From Lysinibacillus piscis (GTDB lineage: Bacteria; Bacillota; Bacilli; Bacillales_A; Planococcaceae), in the NCBI RefSeq assembly GCF_026012395.1, contig NZ_BRZA01000001.1, forward strand, positions 682,001 through 746,000: 64,000 nt of DNA. The letters run 5' to 3'. The notes under the pieces were generated by a model, which worked only from the letters and a program-made list of their open reading frames with translations, did no database searches and had not been told where the DNA came from. Below, piece by piece: positions 37,213 to 45,695 of this stretch (position 1 is its first letter; every line of letters begins with the position of its first letter). Made by a program: the position numbers and the translations under genes.

Positions 37213-38834
37213 TTTTTCATTTCTCCTTTTTTATGTGTAGTTATATAATCACAACCTAATTTCACAATGAGGTTTGTAGCTAAAATAAAGATAGAAAGTA
37301 CAAAAATTTCTGTATATTTGGCAAAATGCTGTAGTTCTTTAATGCGTGTGGATACAAGCATCGTCTTTGTGCTCACTAGGAAAATAACTCCACTTACTGT
37401 AACCATCGCATTTAAGAAATAATAGCTAAATATTTGATAAATTGTTGCACGTATATTCGGTAAGATAATCCTGATAACTGTTTGCAGCCATGAATCCTGT
37501 AACAAAGCGGCTGTAACCTCCCAAGTAGGGTCCATTTTTAACAAGGAATTTTTAGCCATTAAATACGGTGTTGTAAAGAAATGCACTACATTACAGGCAA
37601 TAATAATGAAAAATGTGCCTTTTAATGAACTGCCATTAAAGAAAAATAAATAGGATAAACCAAGCACCATACCTGGCACAGTATTCGTAATCATCGAAGC
37701 CATATCGAATGCCTTTCTCCCTTTAACTGGTGTACGCACATTCAATAGAGCAGCTATAAATGTGACTACTACCCCTAGCAAAGCTGTAGCAAAAGCGACG
37801 ATTAAGGAATTGATGTACACTTGCGTTAAATTTTTCTCTGCTAACACACTTTGTACATGCTCTAGTGTCAATCCAAAATCATATGGATACCCTTTCGTGA
37901 ATGGTACAAGGAACATTGTTGAAAAGATGATGAAAATACCTACTACACTAATTAACGATAGCAATGTAAAGAACCAGTCACGCCCACGAGCAGGAATAAG
38001 TTCACTATCACTAACTTGTTTATATTGAAAATTAAAGCGCTCTAAAATCGTCAATATCACAACACCTAACACAGCAGGCAATAGCATTAATACGGAAATA
38101 ACTGCACCACGTTCAAAATGAACAATAGAGCCTAACATAGCACGATATAGTTCTGTTGCAATCACCTTATAGCTACCACCCACAGATGCAGGAATACCAA
38201 AGTCCGTAAAGCTTAAAATAAAAGATAGAATAAAGGCACCACCAATTGTCCCAATCATTGGACGAAAGACCGTATGATAAAATCTACGCGGTGGCGAATC
38301 ATGCATGAGCATAGATACAAGAACAAAACGTTTATCAATATATTGCATTGAATTTTGCATTAAAATAAAAGCAACGGGCAATGTGTACAAAATATAGCCA
38401 ATTACTAAACCATTAAAGCCATAAATCGTAAACAAAGGCTGACCAAGCAATCTTGTCACAATGCCTTGATTACCAAACGTATAAATAAGGACAAAGCCAT
38501 ATGTAATCGTTGGCAATAGCATTGGCAACGTAATACCCACCTGCATTATTTTTTTTATGGAGCGATGCATGCGTGTAAAATGAACCGCATAAGCCAATAA
38601 AAAGGCGAATATCGTCGTAATAAGAGCTGAGACAAGTGATACAGCAAAGCTATGCATAAATGCCTCACGAATTTCTATATTGCGCAGAACTTCTACATAA
38701 TTTTGCAATGTAACTGTGTCCCCCATTTTGAAGGACTGCCAAAACATATACAGTAGTGGCACAATTAAAAAACAGAGTAAAAAAGCAATAATAGGAAAAA
38801 ATAACAATTTCATTACTTTCGTTGTTTTAAGCAT
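37209..38834 (-). CDS. 2-aminoethylphosphonate ABC transporter permease, two fused permease domains
   Basis: A 541-residue protein holding two complete permease modules. The first (about 1-270) has the docking loop near [17 protein letters not shown]; the second (about 285-541) has [20 protein letters not shown]. This resembles the FbpB-type fused permeases, whereas Salmonella uses separate PhnU and PhnV. The ATG at 38834 follows GGAG and overlaps the ATPase stop by eight bases (ATGCTTAA). The longer TTG-opened frame would cover that site. About twelve membrane segments. Confidence 0.88.
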   Translation of the reverse strand: MLKTTKVMKLLFFPIIAFLLCFLIVPLLYMFWQSFKMGDTVTLQNYVEVLRNIEIREAFMHSFAVSLVSALITTIFAFLLAYAVHFTRMHRSIKKIMQVGITLPMLLPTITYGFVLIYTFGNQGIVTRLLGQPLFTIYGFNGLVIGYILYTLPVAFILMQNSMQYIDKRFVLVSMLMHDSPPRRFYHTVFRPMIGTIGGAFILSFILSFTDFGIPASVGGSYKVIATELYRAMLGSIVHFERGAVISVLMLLPAVLGVVILTILERFNFQYKQVSDSELIPARGRDWFFTLLSLISVVGIFIIFSTMFLVPFTKGYPYDFGLTLEHVQSVLAEKNLTQVYINSLIVAFATALLGVVVTFIAALLNVRTPVKGRKAFDMASMITNTVPGMVLGLSYLFFFNGSSLKGTFFIIIACNVVHFFTTPYLMAKNSLLKMDPTWEVTAALLQDSWLQTVIRIILPNIRATIYQIFSYYFLNAMVTVSGVIFLVSTKTMLVSTRIKELQHFAKYTEIFVLSIFILATNLIVKLGCDYITTHKKGEMKK

Positions 38835-39588
38835 ATATTTCTCCAAATAGTTGATAAATATTGTGTCGCTTAATATGTAGCTGCTTTAAAATGAAGTCTT
38901 CAATAAATGGATTGTTTGGCTTTTGCACAATATCACTCGGTGTGCCAAACTGTGCTATCGTTCCTTCATTTATAATCATTACTTTATCTGACAATGTTAA
39001 GGCTTCCTCTGGATCATGTGTCACAATAATTGTTGTTAAATGAAACTGACGTGCAATCGACTTAATACGCTCTTTAATGGACTCTTTGATAACACCATCC
39101 AATGCGCTTAATGGCTCGTCCATCAATAAAATATTCGGCTGCATCACGAGCGTCCTTGCAATCGATACACGTTGCTTTTGACCACCAGAAAGCTCATGTA
39201 CTTTTTTCTGTAAATGTGGTGTTAGCTCTAAAAAATCAATATACTCTTGCACCTCAGTCGCTGACATTTGTGTTTTTTTATTTTTTAAACCGTAGACAAT
39301 ATTGTCATAGGCATTTAAATGTGGAAATAATGCAAAATCTTGAAATACGATATTAAACCCTCTATCTTGCATCGATTGCTTAGAAATATCTTGTCCATTG
39401 TAAAAAAGCTGTCCTTTTGTTTGCTGTGTAAGCCCTAAAATAATATTGAGTAAAGTCGTTTTACCACAGCCACTCGGTCCTAATAATGATACAATTTCAC
39501 CTGCCTCAATCGTGACATTTATATCTGCTAATACTTTTTTATTTTCATAGCTTTTGGAAATATTCCGAAGTTCTAACACACTAGTCAC
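38827..39588 (-). CDS. 2-aminoethylphosphonate ABC transporter ATP-binding protein
   Basis: A 253-residue ATPase with Walker [11 protein letters not shown]-loop [13 protein letters not shown], signature [15 protein letters not shown], Walker [13 protein letters not shown] and switch VTHDPEEAL. It is shorter than the 350-residue PotA/FbpC forms, lacking a full C-terminal regulatory domain. It is first in the five-gene phosphonate operon (ATPase, permease, lipoprotein, phnW, phnX), divergent from the DeoR regulator. Confidence 0.88.
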   Translation of the reverse strand: MTSVLELRNISKSYENKKVLADINVTIEAGEIVSLLGPSGCGKTTLLNIILGLTQQTKGQLFYNGQDISKQSMQDRGFNIVFQDFALFPHLNAYDNIVYGLKNKKTQMSATEVQEYIDFLELTPHLQKKVHELSGGQKQRVSIARTLVMQPNILLMDEPLSALDGVIKESIKERIKSIARQFHLTTIIVTHDPEEALTLSDKVMIINEGTIAQFGTPSDIVQKPNNPFIEDFILKQLHIKRHNIYQLFGEIYA

Positions 39589-39724
39589 CTCTTTCAGTTG
39601 ATAACTTTAGTATAATAGTGATTTGTAAAGAACATTGCGTTTTTTTGTAAATGTTGAGTAAATTAAGACAAACTATTGACAAAGTTATGGTGAATTTGAG
39701 TAAATATCGAGTAGAGGTGATCGA
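39589..39724. promoter_or_regulatory. Divergent promoter/operator region of the phosphonate operon
   Basis: Two pairs of direct repeats lie in this 136-bp region: TTTGTAAA at 39622-39629 and 39644-39651, start-to-start 22 bp, and TTGAGTAAAT at 39654-39663 and 39696-39705, 42 bp apart. The spacings are near two and four helical turns, so sites would face one side of the helix. DeoR-type regulators often bind such repeats. TATACT (minus, about 39609-39615) could be the -10 of the phosphonate operon. Confidence 0.4.
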
Positions 39725-40483
39725 ATGCTAACGATGGAAAGACAGCAACAAATTTTGCAGTTTGTCAGGAGAAATAAAGTAGTAAAGCTAGTCACGCTGA
39801 CACAGCAATTCAATGTATCAATGGAAACCATTCGCCGTGATGTGCAGCAGCTTGTACAAAATAATAAATTGGAAAAAGTATATGGTGGTGTCAAATATAT
39901 TGAACCTGTTGAAGGCTTCATTGACCAACGCTTTCATGAACAATTAGATGAAAAAATTGCGATTGCCAAAAAATGTGCCTCATTTGTCCAAAACGGGGAT
40001 TGTATTTTTATTGATAGTGGGACAACAACCTATCAAATGACACCATTTTTAAAAGACAAAGAAAAGTTGACTGTTGTGACCAATTCACTGCCTATTGCTT
40101 TTGATTTAATTGGTTCTCCGATTGAAGTCATTATTATCGGTGGTAAAGTACGCCATTCAGAGAAATCCGTCACATCCAATGAATTTCTGTTTCGCTTTGA
40201 ACATTTGAATATCACCAAGGCATTTATTTGCGCTAGCGGTGTATCAGTTAATAAGGGGATTTCCGATTTTAGTTTAGAAGAGGCTATTACCCGTAGACAA
40301 ATTATCGATATTGCTGAAACGGTCTTTGTAGCGGCAGATTCCAGTAAATTTTTAAAAGATGTCGCCATTCAAGTATGTCCTATTCATGATATTGATGTCA
40401 TCGTGACAGACGACGCCTTATCAGAAGAATTATGTCAACAATTCGCAACAACAACTATTAATCTATCCTTAGTCAAAAAATAA
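39725..40483 (+). CDS. DeoR-family transcriptional regulator, probable phosphonate operon control
   Basis: A 252-residue DeoR-type protein. The N-terminal helix-turn-helix (ERQQQILQFVRRNKVVKLV and VSMETIRRDVQQL, residues 4-50) is followed by the sugar-phosphate-isomerase-like sensor domain with the effector-site pattern IDSGTTTYQM, TNSLPIA and AADSSKF. Such sensors usually bind phosphorylated sugars; here an organophosphonate or its breakdown product is an inference from the divergent phn genes. GAGGTGA lies before the ATG at 39725. It is followed by repeat family 2 copy 2. Confidence 0.88.
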   Translation: MLTMERQQQILQFVRRNKVVKLVTLTQQFNVSMETIRRDVQQLVQNNKLEKVYGGVKYIEPVEGFIDQRFHEQLDEKIAIAKKCASFVQNGDCIFIDSGTTTYQMTPFLKDKEKLTVVTNSLPIAFDLIGSPIEVIIIGGKVRHSEKSVTSNEFLFRFEHLNITKAFICASGVSVNKGISDFSLEEAITRRQIIDIAETVFVAADSSKFLKDVAIQVCPIHDIDVIVTDDALSEELCQQFATTTINLSLVKK

Positions 40484-40485
40484 CG

Positions 40486-40598
40486 ATAAAGTGAACCTTC
40501 AATCGGGTTTTTACAGGCTGTTGGTTCCCTACTTAAACAGTTCATCTCCACTCACTATTTTGAAGCAAGGATCTTACAGCCTGTTAATATGGGATAAA
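40486..40598 (+). repeat. Dispersed intergenic repeat, family 2, copy 2
   Basis: Second copy of the element at 15041-15153, same orientation relative to the window. It starts right after the DeoR stop with ATAAAGTGAA and carries TTTTTACAGGCTGTTG, TCTTACAGCCTGTTAATA and TGGGATAAA. The ACAGGCTGT/ACAGCCTGT inverted pair is intact at 40513-40521 and 40575-40583. It ends directly at a terminator hairpin. Confidence 0.8.
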
Positions 40599-40640
40599 AA
40601 AGGAATGTTCCGCAATTTTTGCAGGACATTCCTTGTTATT
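40599..40640. terminator. Bidirectional terminator between the DeoR gene and ykrA
   Basis: AAGGAATGT-CC-GC pairs with GC-GGACATTCCTT around an AT loop, with A and T tracts on both sides. Confidence 0.83.
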
Positions 40641-41417
40641 TTAATCAATTATTTTCAATTCGCGCAGCATCTTCGCTATGCCATCTTGGTCAATATGATC
40701 CGTGACATATTTTGCAACAGCTTTTACTTCATCTTCTGCATTGCCCATCGCTACACTTGTTCCAACTGCTGTTAACATTTCGATGTCATTCAAGCCATCA
40801 CCAAAGGCAATCGCATCCTCCATCGTAAGACCCATTTTCTCTAGCACTTTTTCAATACCTAACGCCTTTGAGCCGCCTAATGGTAAAATATCGCAAGAAT
40901 ATGGATGCCAACGCACTAAGCGCACATTCGGAAACTTTTCTCGATAAAGGGGCTCATCTTGCTCTGTTACAAAAGCCAATGTTTGATAAACAGGGTTCTG
41001 CATATAATAAGTAGCATCAATCTTTGGATAATCATGATGCATCAATGTGGCTAAACTATCCGATACCATATGATGTGCTGGTGCTGTGGCAACCATATGC
41101 TTATCATCTAGAAAAACAACTGGCTCATCACGTGATGCACTAAATTCTGCAATTTTTGCTAAGCTTTCTTTATCAATTTCATTTGCATAAATCACTTCAT
41201 CTTGATAAACAACATACTGTCCATTAAATGTCACATATGTGTGAATATCTAATTCCTCTAATATCGGTTTAGCCATAAACGGCGATCGCCCAGTAGCAAT
41301 GGCAATTTCATAACCATTACGTCGTGCAGCTAATACCGCTTCCTTTGCTGATTGAGGTATTTTTTTCTCATCATTGTACAGTGTGCCATCAATATCAAAA
41401 AAGATAATTTTATCCAT
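40641..41417 (-). CDS. ykrA: Cof-type HAD phosphatase (YkrA)
   Basis: A 258-residue type IIB HAD hydrolase: nucleophile motif FFDIDGTLYND, motif II Thr/Ser in AIATGRSP, lysine region GGSKALGIEKVLEKMG and the acidic FGDGLNDIEML. Such enzymes dephosphorylate flavin mononucleotide, sugar phosphates or erythrose 4-phosphate; the true substrate is unknown. YkrA of B. subtilis (257 residues) occupies the same place between def and rnjA. Confidence 0.9.
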   Translation of the reverse strand: MDKIIFFDIDGTLYNDEKKIPQSAKEAVLAARRNGYEIAIATGRSPFMAKPILEELDIHTYVTFNGQYVVYQDEVIYANEIDKESLAKIAEFSASRDEPVVFLDDKHMVATAPAHHMVSDSLATLMHHDYPKIDATYYMQNPVYQTLAFVTEQDEPLYREKFPNVRLVRWHPYSCDILPLGGSKALGIEKVLEKMGLTMEDAIAFGDGLNDIEMLTAVGTSVAMGNAEDEVKAVAKYVTDHIDQDGIAKMLRELKIID

Positions 41418-41460
41418 TTCTCTAATTCCTTTCTATTTTGAACATGCAAAGGCAAATGAC

Positions 41461-41489
41461 TTTACATACCGAGAAATTTCTACTATAAT
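41461..41489 (+). promoter_or_regulatory. Sigma-A promoter of the 23-codon peptide gene
   Basis: TTTACA (41461-41466), an exact 17-nt spacer and a perfect TATAAT (41484-41489) lie 22 bases upstream of the peptide ATG. Confidence 0.72.
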
Positions 41490-41510
41490 TAACGTAAGGA
41501 GTGATGTGCC

Positions 41511-41582
41511 ATGCTGAAGAAATTAAAACGCAAATTATTGAAGCAGCTACGTGGCGTACTCGGGAAAAAATCAATTGCTTAA
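41511..41582 (+). CDS. Short cationic amphipathic peptide (23 codons)
   Basis: A 23-residue frame beginning MLKKLKRKLLKQLRG and ending VLGKKSIA. It holds seven Lys, two Arg and no acidic residue, with hydrophobic residues at 2, 5, 9, 10, 13, 16 and 17, an i+3/i+4 pattern that makes one face of a helix. It has a consensus promoter (41461-41489), a ribosome site GGAGTGAT at a normal distance and its own terminator (41588-41623), so it looks like a complete small gene. I do not recognise a family. It may be a membrane-active or antimicrobial-like peptide, a toxin, a nucleic acid-binding peptide or a leader. Confidence 0.68.
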   Translation: MLKKLKRKLLKQLRGVLGKKSIA

Positions 41583-41587
41583 CATGT

Positions 41588-41623
41588 GCCCTTCATTAAT
41601 TTCGAAGGGCTTTTCTTTATTTT
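41588..41623 (+). terminator. Intrinsic terminator after the 23-codon gene
   Basis: GCCCTTC (41588-41594) pairs with GAAGGGC (41604-41610), followed by TTTTCTTTATTTT. Confidence 0.85.
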
Positions 41624-41765
41624 AAAGGAACTGCATGATAATATAAAGGAAATACTTTTATTTGGCTAACATTCCACATTCACGCAACTTCACTATGCTG
41701 CGATAAAATGGAGAGACTTAGCCCATAATAAAAGAGAATGTACGCAATTAAAAGGAGAGCAAACG

Positions 41766-41975
41766 ATGATTTACAAAGTTTATTATCAAGAAAATGCAAA
41801 TGAGATTCCAGTTCGCGAAAACACTAAAAGTCTATACCTTGAAGCTACTTCAGAGCGTGAAGTACGTCAAAAATTAAAGGATCGTCATTACAACATTGAG
41901 TTCGTTCAATTGCTTGAAGGTAATTATTTAACTTATGAGCAAGCTAGCCCGAACTTTGTCTTGGAGGAAATTTAA
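41766..41975 (+). CDS. rpoY: RNA polymerase epsilon subunit (RpoY/YkzG)
   Basis: The small auxiliary RNA polymerase subunit of Firmicutes, found near the secondary channel face. The 69-residue protein ([36 protein letters not shown] centre) matches DUF1447/YkzG. AAAGGAGAG precedes the ATG. It is five bases before rnjA, the conserved arrangement in Firmicutes. Confidence 0.93.
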   Translation: MIYKVYYQENANEIPVRENTKSLYLEATSEREVRQKLKDRHYNIEFVQLLEGNYLTYEQASPNFVLEEI

Positions 41976-41980
41976 CAAGC

Positions 41981-43648
41981 ATGAAGTTTGTTAAAAATGA
42001 CCAAGCAGCTGTTTTCGCACTCGGCGGACTGGGCGAAATCGGCAAAAACACATACGCTGTGCAATTCCAAGACGAAATTATTTTAATTGACGCTGGTATC
42101 AAATTCCCAGAGGATGACTTACTCGGCATCGACTACGTTATTCCAGATTACACATATTTAGTGCGTAATGTGGATAAAATTAAAGGTTTATTTATTACAC
42201 ATGGACATGAAGACCATATTGGTGGTATTCCGTATTTATTGCGTCAAGTGAATATCCCTGTATATGGTGGCAAACTGGCACTTGGACTACTTCGCAATAA
42301 ATTAGAAGAACATGGTTTATTACGCACAACTAAAATGATTGAGATTAAAGAAGAAGATGTCATCAAATTTAGAAAAACGTCTGTTAGCTTCTTTAGAACA
42401 ACACATAGTATTCCTGATGCTTATGGTATTGTTGTCAAAACACCACCTGGTAATATCGTGCATACAGGTGACTTTAAATTTGACTTTACACCAGTAGGCG
42501 AGCCAGCCAACTTAACAAAGATGGCAGAAATCGGACGTGACGGCGTACTATGCTTATTATCTGATAGTACAAATGCAGAAAAGCCAAACTTCACGATGTC
42601 TGAACGTACAGTTGGTAAAAGTATTGATGAAATTTTCCGTAAGGTAGATAGTCGTATTATTTTTGCAACATTCGCCTCTAATATTCACCGCTTACAGCAA
42701 GCAACAGATGCTGCGGTTAAATATGGTCGAAAAATTGCGGTATTTGGTCGTTCGATGGATAATGCGATTACAATTGGTCGTGAGCTAGGCTATATTACTG
42801 CACCAAAGGATACGTTTATCGATGCCCAAAGCATTAATCGACTTCCAGCAAATGAAGTCATGATTTTATGTACAGGCTCGCAAGGTGAACCAATGGCAGC
42901 CTTATCTCGTATTGCCAACGGTACACATCGTCAAATTCAAATCCAACCTGGTGATACAGTTATCTTTTCATCTTCGCCAGTACCAGGCAACACGGTTAGC
43001 GTAAATAAAATTATTAACTTGTTATTCCGTGCAGGTGCCGAAGTGATTCATGGTGCACTAAACAATATCCATACATCTGGTCATGGTTCGCAGGAAGAGC
43101 AAAAACTAATGCTCCGCTTGATGAAGCCAAAATTCTTTATGCCAATCCATGGTGAATTCCGTATGTTAAAAATGCATACGCATTTAGCTGAGGACTGTGA
43201 TGTACCATTAGAAAATACGTTTGTGATGGAAAATGGTGATGTGCTGGCATTAAGCGCAGAGACAGCACATGTAGCAGGTCGTATTCCTTCTGGAGATGTT
43301 TATATTGATGGTAATGGCATCGGAGATATCGGCAATATCGTTCTTCGTGACCGCCGCATTTTATCAGAGGAAGGCTTAGTCATTGTAGTCGTTAGTGTGG
43401 ATAAAGAAAATCAAAAAATTGTCTCTGGTCCTGATATTATTTCACGTGGCTTTGTCTATATGCGTGAATCGGGTACGATGATTAATGAAGCACAAAAAAT
43501 GCTAAATCGTCATTTGAATGGCATTGTGCAAAGCAAAACACCACAATGGGCAGAGCTGAAAAATGAAATTTCTGATGTATTAGGTCCTTATTTATTTGAA
43601 AAAACAAAGCGTCGCCCAATGATTTTACCAATCATTATGGAGATTTAA
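41981..43648 (+). CDS. rnjA: Ribonuclease J1
   Basis: A metallo-beta-lactamase fold RNase with endo- and 5'-3' exonuclease activity, central to mRNA decay. The 555 residues show the catalytic HxHxDH motif in [10 protein letters not shown] (74-79), the [11 protein letters not shown] segment, the beta-CASP motif region with [16 protein letters not shown], [10 protein letters not shown] and the C-terminal HGEFRML. B. subtilis RNase J1 has the same length. GGAGG lies inside the end of rpoY. A strong terminator follows. Confidence 0.97.
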   Translation: MKFVKNDQAAVFALGGLGEIGKNTYAVQFQDEIILIDAGIKFPEDDLLGIDYVIPDYTYLVRNVDKIKGLFITHGHEDHIGGIPYLLRQVNIPVYGGKLALGLLRNKLEEHGLLRTTKMIEIKEEDVIKFRKTSVSFFRTTHSIPDAYGIVVKTPPGNIVHTGDFKFDFTPVGEPANLTKMAEIGRDGVLCLLSDSTNAEKPNFTMSERTVGKSIDEIFRKVDSRIIFATFASNIHRLQQATDAAVKYGRKIAVFGRSMDNAITIGRELGYITAPKDTFIDAQSINRLPANEVMILCTGSQGEPMAALSRIANGTHRQIQIQPGDTVIFSSSPVPGNTVSVNKIINLLFRAGAEVIHGALNNIHTSGHGSQEEQKLMLRLMKPKFFMPIHGEFRMLKMHTHLAEDCDVPLENTFVMENGDVLALSAETAHVAGRIPSGDVYIDGNGIGDIGNIVLRDRRILSEEGLVIVVVSVDKENQKIVSGPDIISRGFVYMRESGTMINEAQKMLNRHLNGIVQSKTPQWAELKNEISDVLGPYLFEKTKRRPMILPIIMEI

Positions 43649-43660
43649 TCGTGAATATAC

Positions 43661-43703
43661 AATGCACATGACAATGCTATTACTGTCATGTGCATTTTCT
43701 TTT
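43661..43703 (+). terminator. Intrinsic terminator after rnjA
   Basis: AATGCACATGACA (43661-43673) pairs perfectly with TGTCATGTGCATT (43684-43696), followed by TTCTTTT. Confidence 0.9.
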
Positions 43704-43771
43704 GGACATTTTGAAACTACATGCCTTGCTTATACGTATACAAATCATACCGAATGAAAAGGAGCATTTTT

Positions 43772-43945
43772 ATGTTAGATAAAATTTTGCGTTCTCTATT
43801 GAACAATAAGCATCATCGTCATTCATCAAGTAGTCGAAAAAAATATTCCAAGCGTCATAATTATTATGGACATAAGCATTACAAGCGCAGTTATGGTAAG
43901 AGCTCTCGCAGTTTTTTCAGTTCTAAGAGCTTCTTCAGTAGTTAA
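43772..43945 (+). CDS. Ser/Lys/His/Tyr-rich 57-residue protein, candidate kinase substrate
   Basis: A 57-residue low-complexity protein: 15 Ser, 15 Lys/Arg, 6 His and 5 Tyr. A short amphipathic start (MLDKILRSLLNN) is followed by a His/Ser/basic stretch (HHRHSSSSRKKYSKRH), a Tyr/His stretch (NYYGHKHYKRSYGK) and a repeated Ser-Phe tail (SRSFFSSKSFFSS). The composition recalls basic, Ser-rich spore coat proteins such as CotG. Its TAA overlaps the kinase ATG (TAATG), so the two are coupled. AAAGGAG precedes the ATG at 43772; the longer frame from 43721 has no such site. A role as a substrate or scaffold for the kinase is inference. Confidence 0.75.
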   Translation: MLDKILRSLLNNKHHRHSSSSRKKYSKRHNYYGHKHYKRSYGKSSRSFFSSKSFFSS

Positions 43946-44721
43946 TGTGGTGGCAACGAAGTGAAAAAAAATTAGATACCATCGTACAACAATATGTAAC
44001 TGATCATCCTAATTTTACTTTCATCCAATTTCTTGGATATGGCTCCTATGGGCGAGCCTATTTAATTGCAGAAATGTCATCTCAAAAGCGCTATGTTTTA
44101 AAATGCTTACGTCCTAAGCATCATCGACATACAAAAACTGTGCAAAAGTTTATGCAGGAAATTCAAATAATGCGACAATTATCTCTACCAACTGTTCCTA
44201 CCTTTCAAATGACAGGAACCATTCAAAATATACCTTTTTTCATTATGGACTATGTGGATGGTCAAACCTTTGAAGAATTGATTTTTCAAAAGGGGCAAAA
44301 ATTTACTGTATCGCAATCATTAGCGATAACAAAGCAGTTGCTAGAACAAGTCGTTTTATTGCACGAGCAAGGTGTCGTCCATCGAGATTTGCGTATACCG
44401 AATATATTACTTGTCAAACAGCAGCTGTATATTGTCGATTTTGGTCTTGCTACACTGCTGAAACAGCAACATGTATCAGCTATTCGTAATCCAAAAAAAG
44501 CTGAAAATCATATTAGCGATTTATACTTTATTGGTCATTTTTTATTATTTTTGCTTTATTCAAATTACACACCAGTAAAAGGCAAGGAAAAGCCATGGCA
44601 AGAGGAATTAGCCTTACCATATGAGGTACAGCACTTTCTTGAACGCTTACTATGGATAGGTGAGCCTTTTCATCATGCTCTAGATGCACTACAATCCATA
44701 CCTTCCCCTATCAATCAATAG
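43945..44721 (+). CDS. Serine/threonine protein kinase, PrkD/YbdM-like
   Basis: A 258-residue, single-domain Hanks-type kinase without a membrane segment. Key elements are intact: glycine loop GYGSYGRAYL (31-40), ATP-binding Lys53 in YVLKCLRP, catalytic Asp148 in HRDLRIPNIL with Asn153, and DFG at 165-167. The activation segment is short and the C-lobe compact. It resembles B. subtilis YbdM (PrkD), which has HSDIRTPNI at the catalytic loop. It overlaps the Ser-rich gene by one base and ends before a bidirectional terminator. Confidence 0.87.
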   Translation: MWWQRSEKKLDTIVQQYVTDHPNFTFIQFLGYGSYGRAYLIAEMSSQKRYVLKCLRPKHHRHTKTVQKFMQEIQIMRQLSLPTVPTFQMTGTIQNIPFFIMDYVDGQTFEELIFQKGQKFTVSQSLAITKQLLEQVVLLHEQGVVHRDLRIPNILLVKQQLYIVDFGLATLLKQQHVSAIRNPKKAENHISDLYFIGHFLLFLLYSNYTPVKGKEKPWQEELALPYEVQHFLERLLWIGEPFHHALDALQSIPSPINQ

Positions 44722-44754
44722 AATTGTTCACCACTCATGATGAACAATTCTATT
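44717..44754. terminator. Bidirectional terminator between the kinase and TetR genes
   Basis: AATAGAATTGTTCA (44717-44730) pairs perfectly with TGAACAATTCTATT (44741-44754). Confidence 0.82.
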
Positions 44755-44762
44755 CTAATTGG

Positions 44763-45596
44763 CTACACATGGAAATATTTAGCTAATACGTAGGCAACCC
44801 AGCTACTTTCTGGATGCTGACGAATATTTGCTAATAATCCTTTTAAAATAGCTCTGTTATATGTGGTTGTCTCAATTTGTTCTTTTAATAATTGTAAAGA
44901 CTCTCGTGCAATCGAATCCTCAATACTAGCGATACTTTGCTCAATAAGTTGTACTAAAGTATTTTGGGCAATTTCTTGTTCATAAGGGGCTGCCATGATT
45001 TGCACAAGGCTTTCTGTTATAAATGGTGTCGTTGTGTGCTCTGCAATAATTCTCGTTTTTTCTGCCAATGATTTAGCTAAATGCTCTAAATCTAAAGGGA
45101 TATTTGAGAAAATCACAAGCTCTGCATACGTTTTAATAAACCCTTTCATACAATACATCACATCATATTTTGTCTCTTGCAAGTTATTTGGATATAACTG
45201 TTCAAGCATATATAACATTGCCTGTGACATTTCTACCTCATAAACACTAATTTTATAAAAAAGCTCCTGTTTAGAAAGAAACACTTTTTCATTGAAAAAT
45301 ACACGTACAGATATTGAATGTTTTTTAAATAGTTCAAAGATATTCTTATAAAATTCCACCAATAAAGATTCATGCTGATATGGACCTTTGACTGCTTGGT
45401 CAATATCCATAATAAATTGTTGTAAATAATAATCTATCATTGAGACAACAAGTTCATCCTTCGTTTTAAACGATAGATAGAACGCGCCTTTCGATATTCC
45501 ACATCGCTCTGTAATTTGCTGTACAGATGTAGCTTCATAGCCTTGTTCAGAAAATAATTCTAAGGCTTTATCCATAATTAGTTGCTTTTTTGACAT
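44763..45596 (-). CDS. TetR/AcrR-family repressor of the adjacent efflux gene
   Basis: A 277-residue regulator, longer than typical TetR proteins. The DNA-binding domain is residues 1-50 (KALELFSEQGYEATSVQQITERCGISKGAFYLSFKTKDEL); the rest is a helical ligand domain. It is divergent from the RND exporter, like yerO beside swrC (yerP) in B. subtilis. The 99-base intergenic region holds a palindrome between the exporter's -35 and -10 boxes that it probably binds. The ligand is unknown. Confidence 0.87.
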   Translation of the reverse strand: MSKKQLIMDKALELFSEQGYEATSVQQITERCGISKGAFYLSFKTKDELVVSMIDYYLQQFIMDIDQAVKGPYQHESLLVEFYKNIFELFKKHSISVRVFFNEKVFLSKQELFYKISVYEVEMSQAMLYMLEQLYPNNLQETKYDVMYCMKGFIKTYAELVIFSNIPLDLEHLAKSLAEKTRIIAEHTTTPFITESLVQIMAAPYEQEIAQNTLVQLIEQSIASIEDSIARESLQLLKEQIETTTYNRAILKGLLANIRQHPESSWVAYVLAKYFHV

Positions 45597-45624
45597 ATTT
45601 TTTATTCTCTCCTAGTGCATTTCG

Positions 45625-45653
45625 TTGACATCTGACCGATTAGTCATTAGTAT
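45625..45653 (+). promoter_or_regulatory. Efflux promoter with TetR-type operator in the spacer
   Basis: TTGACA (45625-45630), a 17-nt spacer and TAGTAT (45648-45653) form the promoter of the RND gene. TGACCGATTAGTCA (45633-45646), an imperfect palindrome of TGACYRAT half-sites, fills the spacer. Binding there would block RNA polymerase. Confidence 0.6.
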
Positions 45654-45695
45654 ATGTAATTGAATTAAGATAGTCAATAAAGGGTAGGTGTCGAC

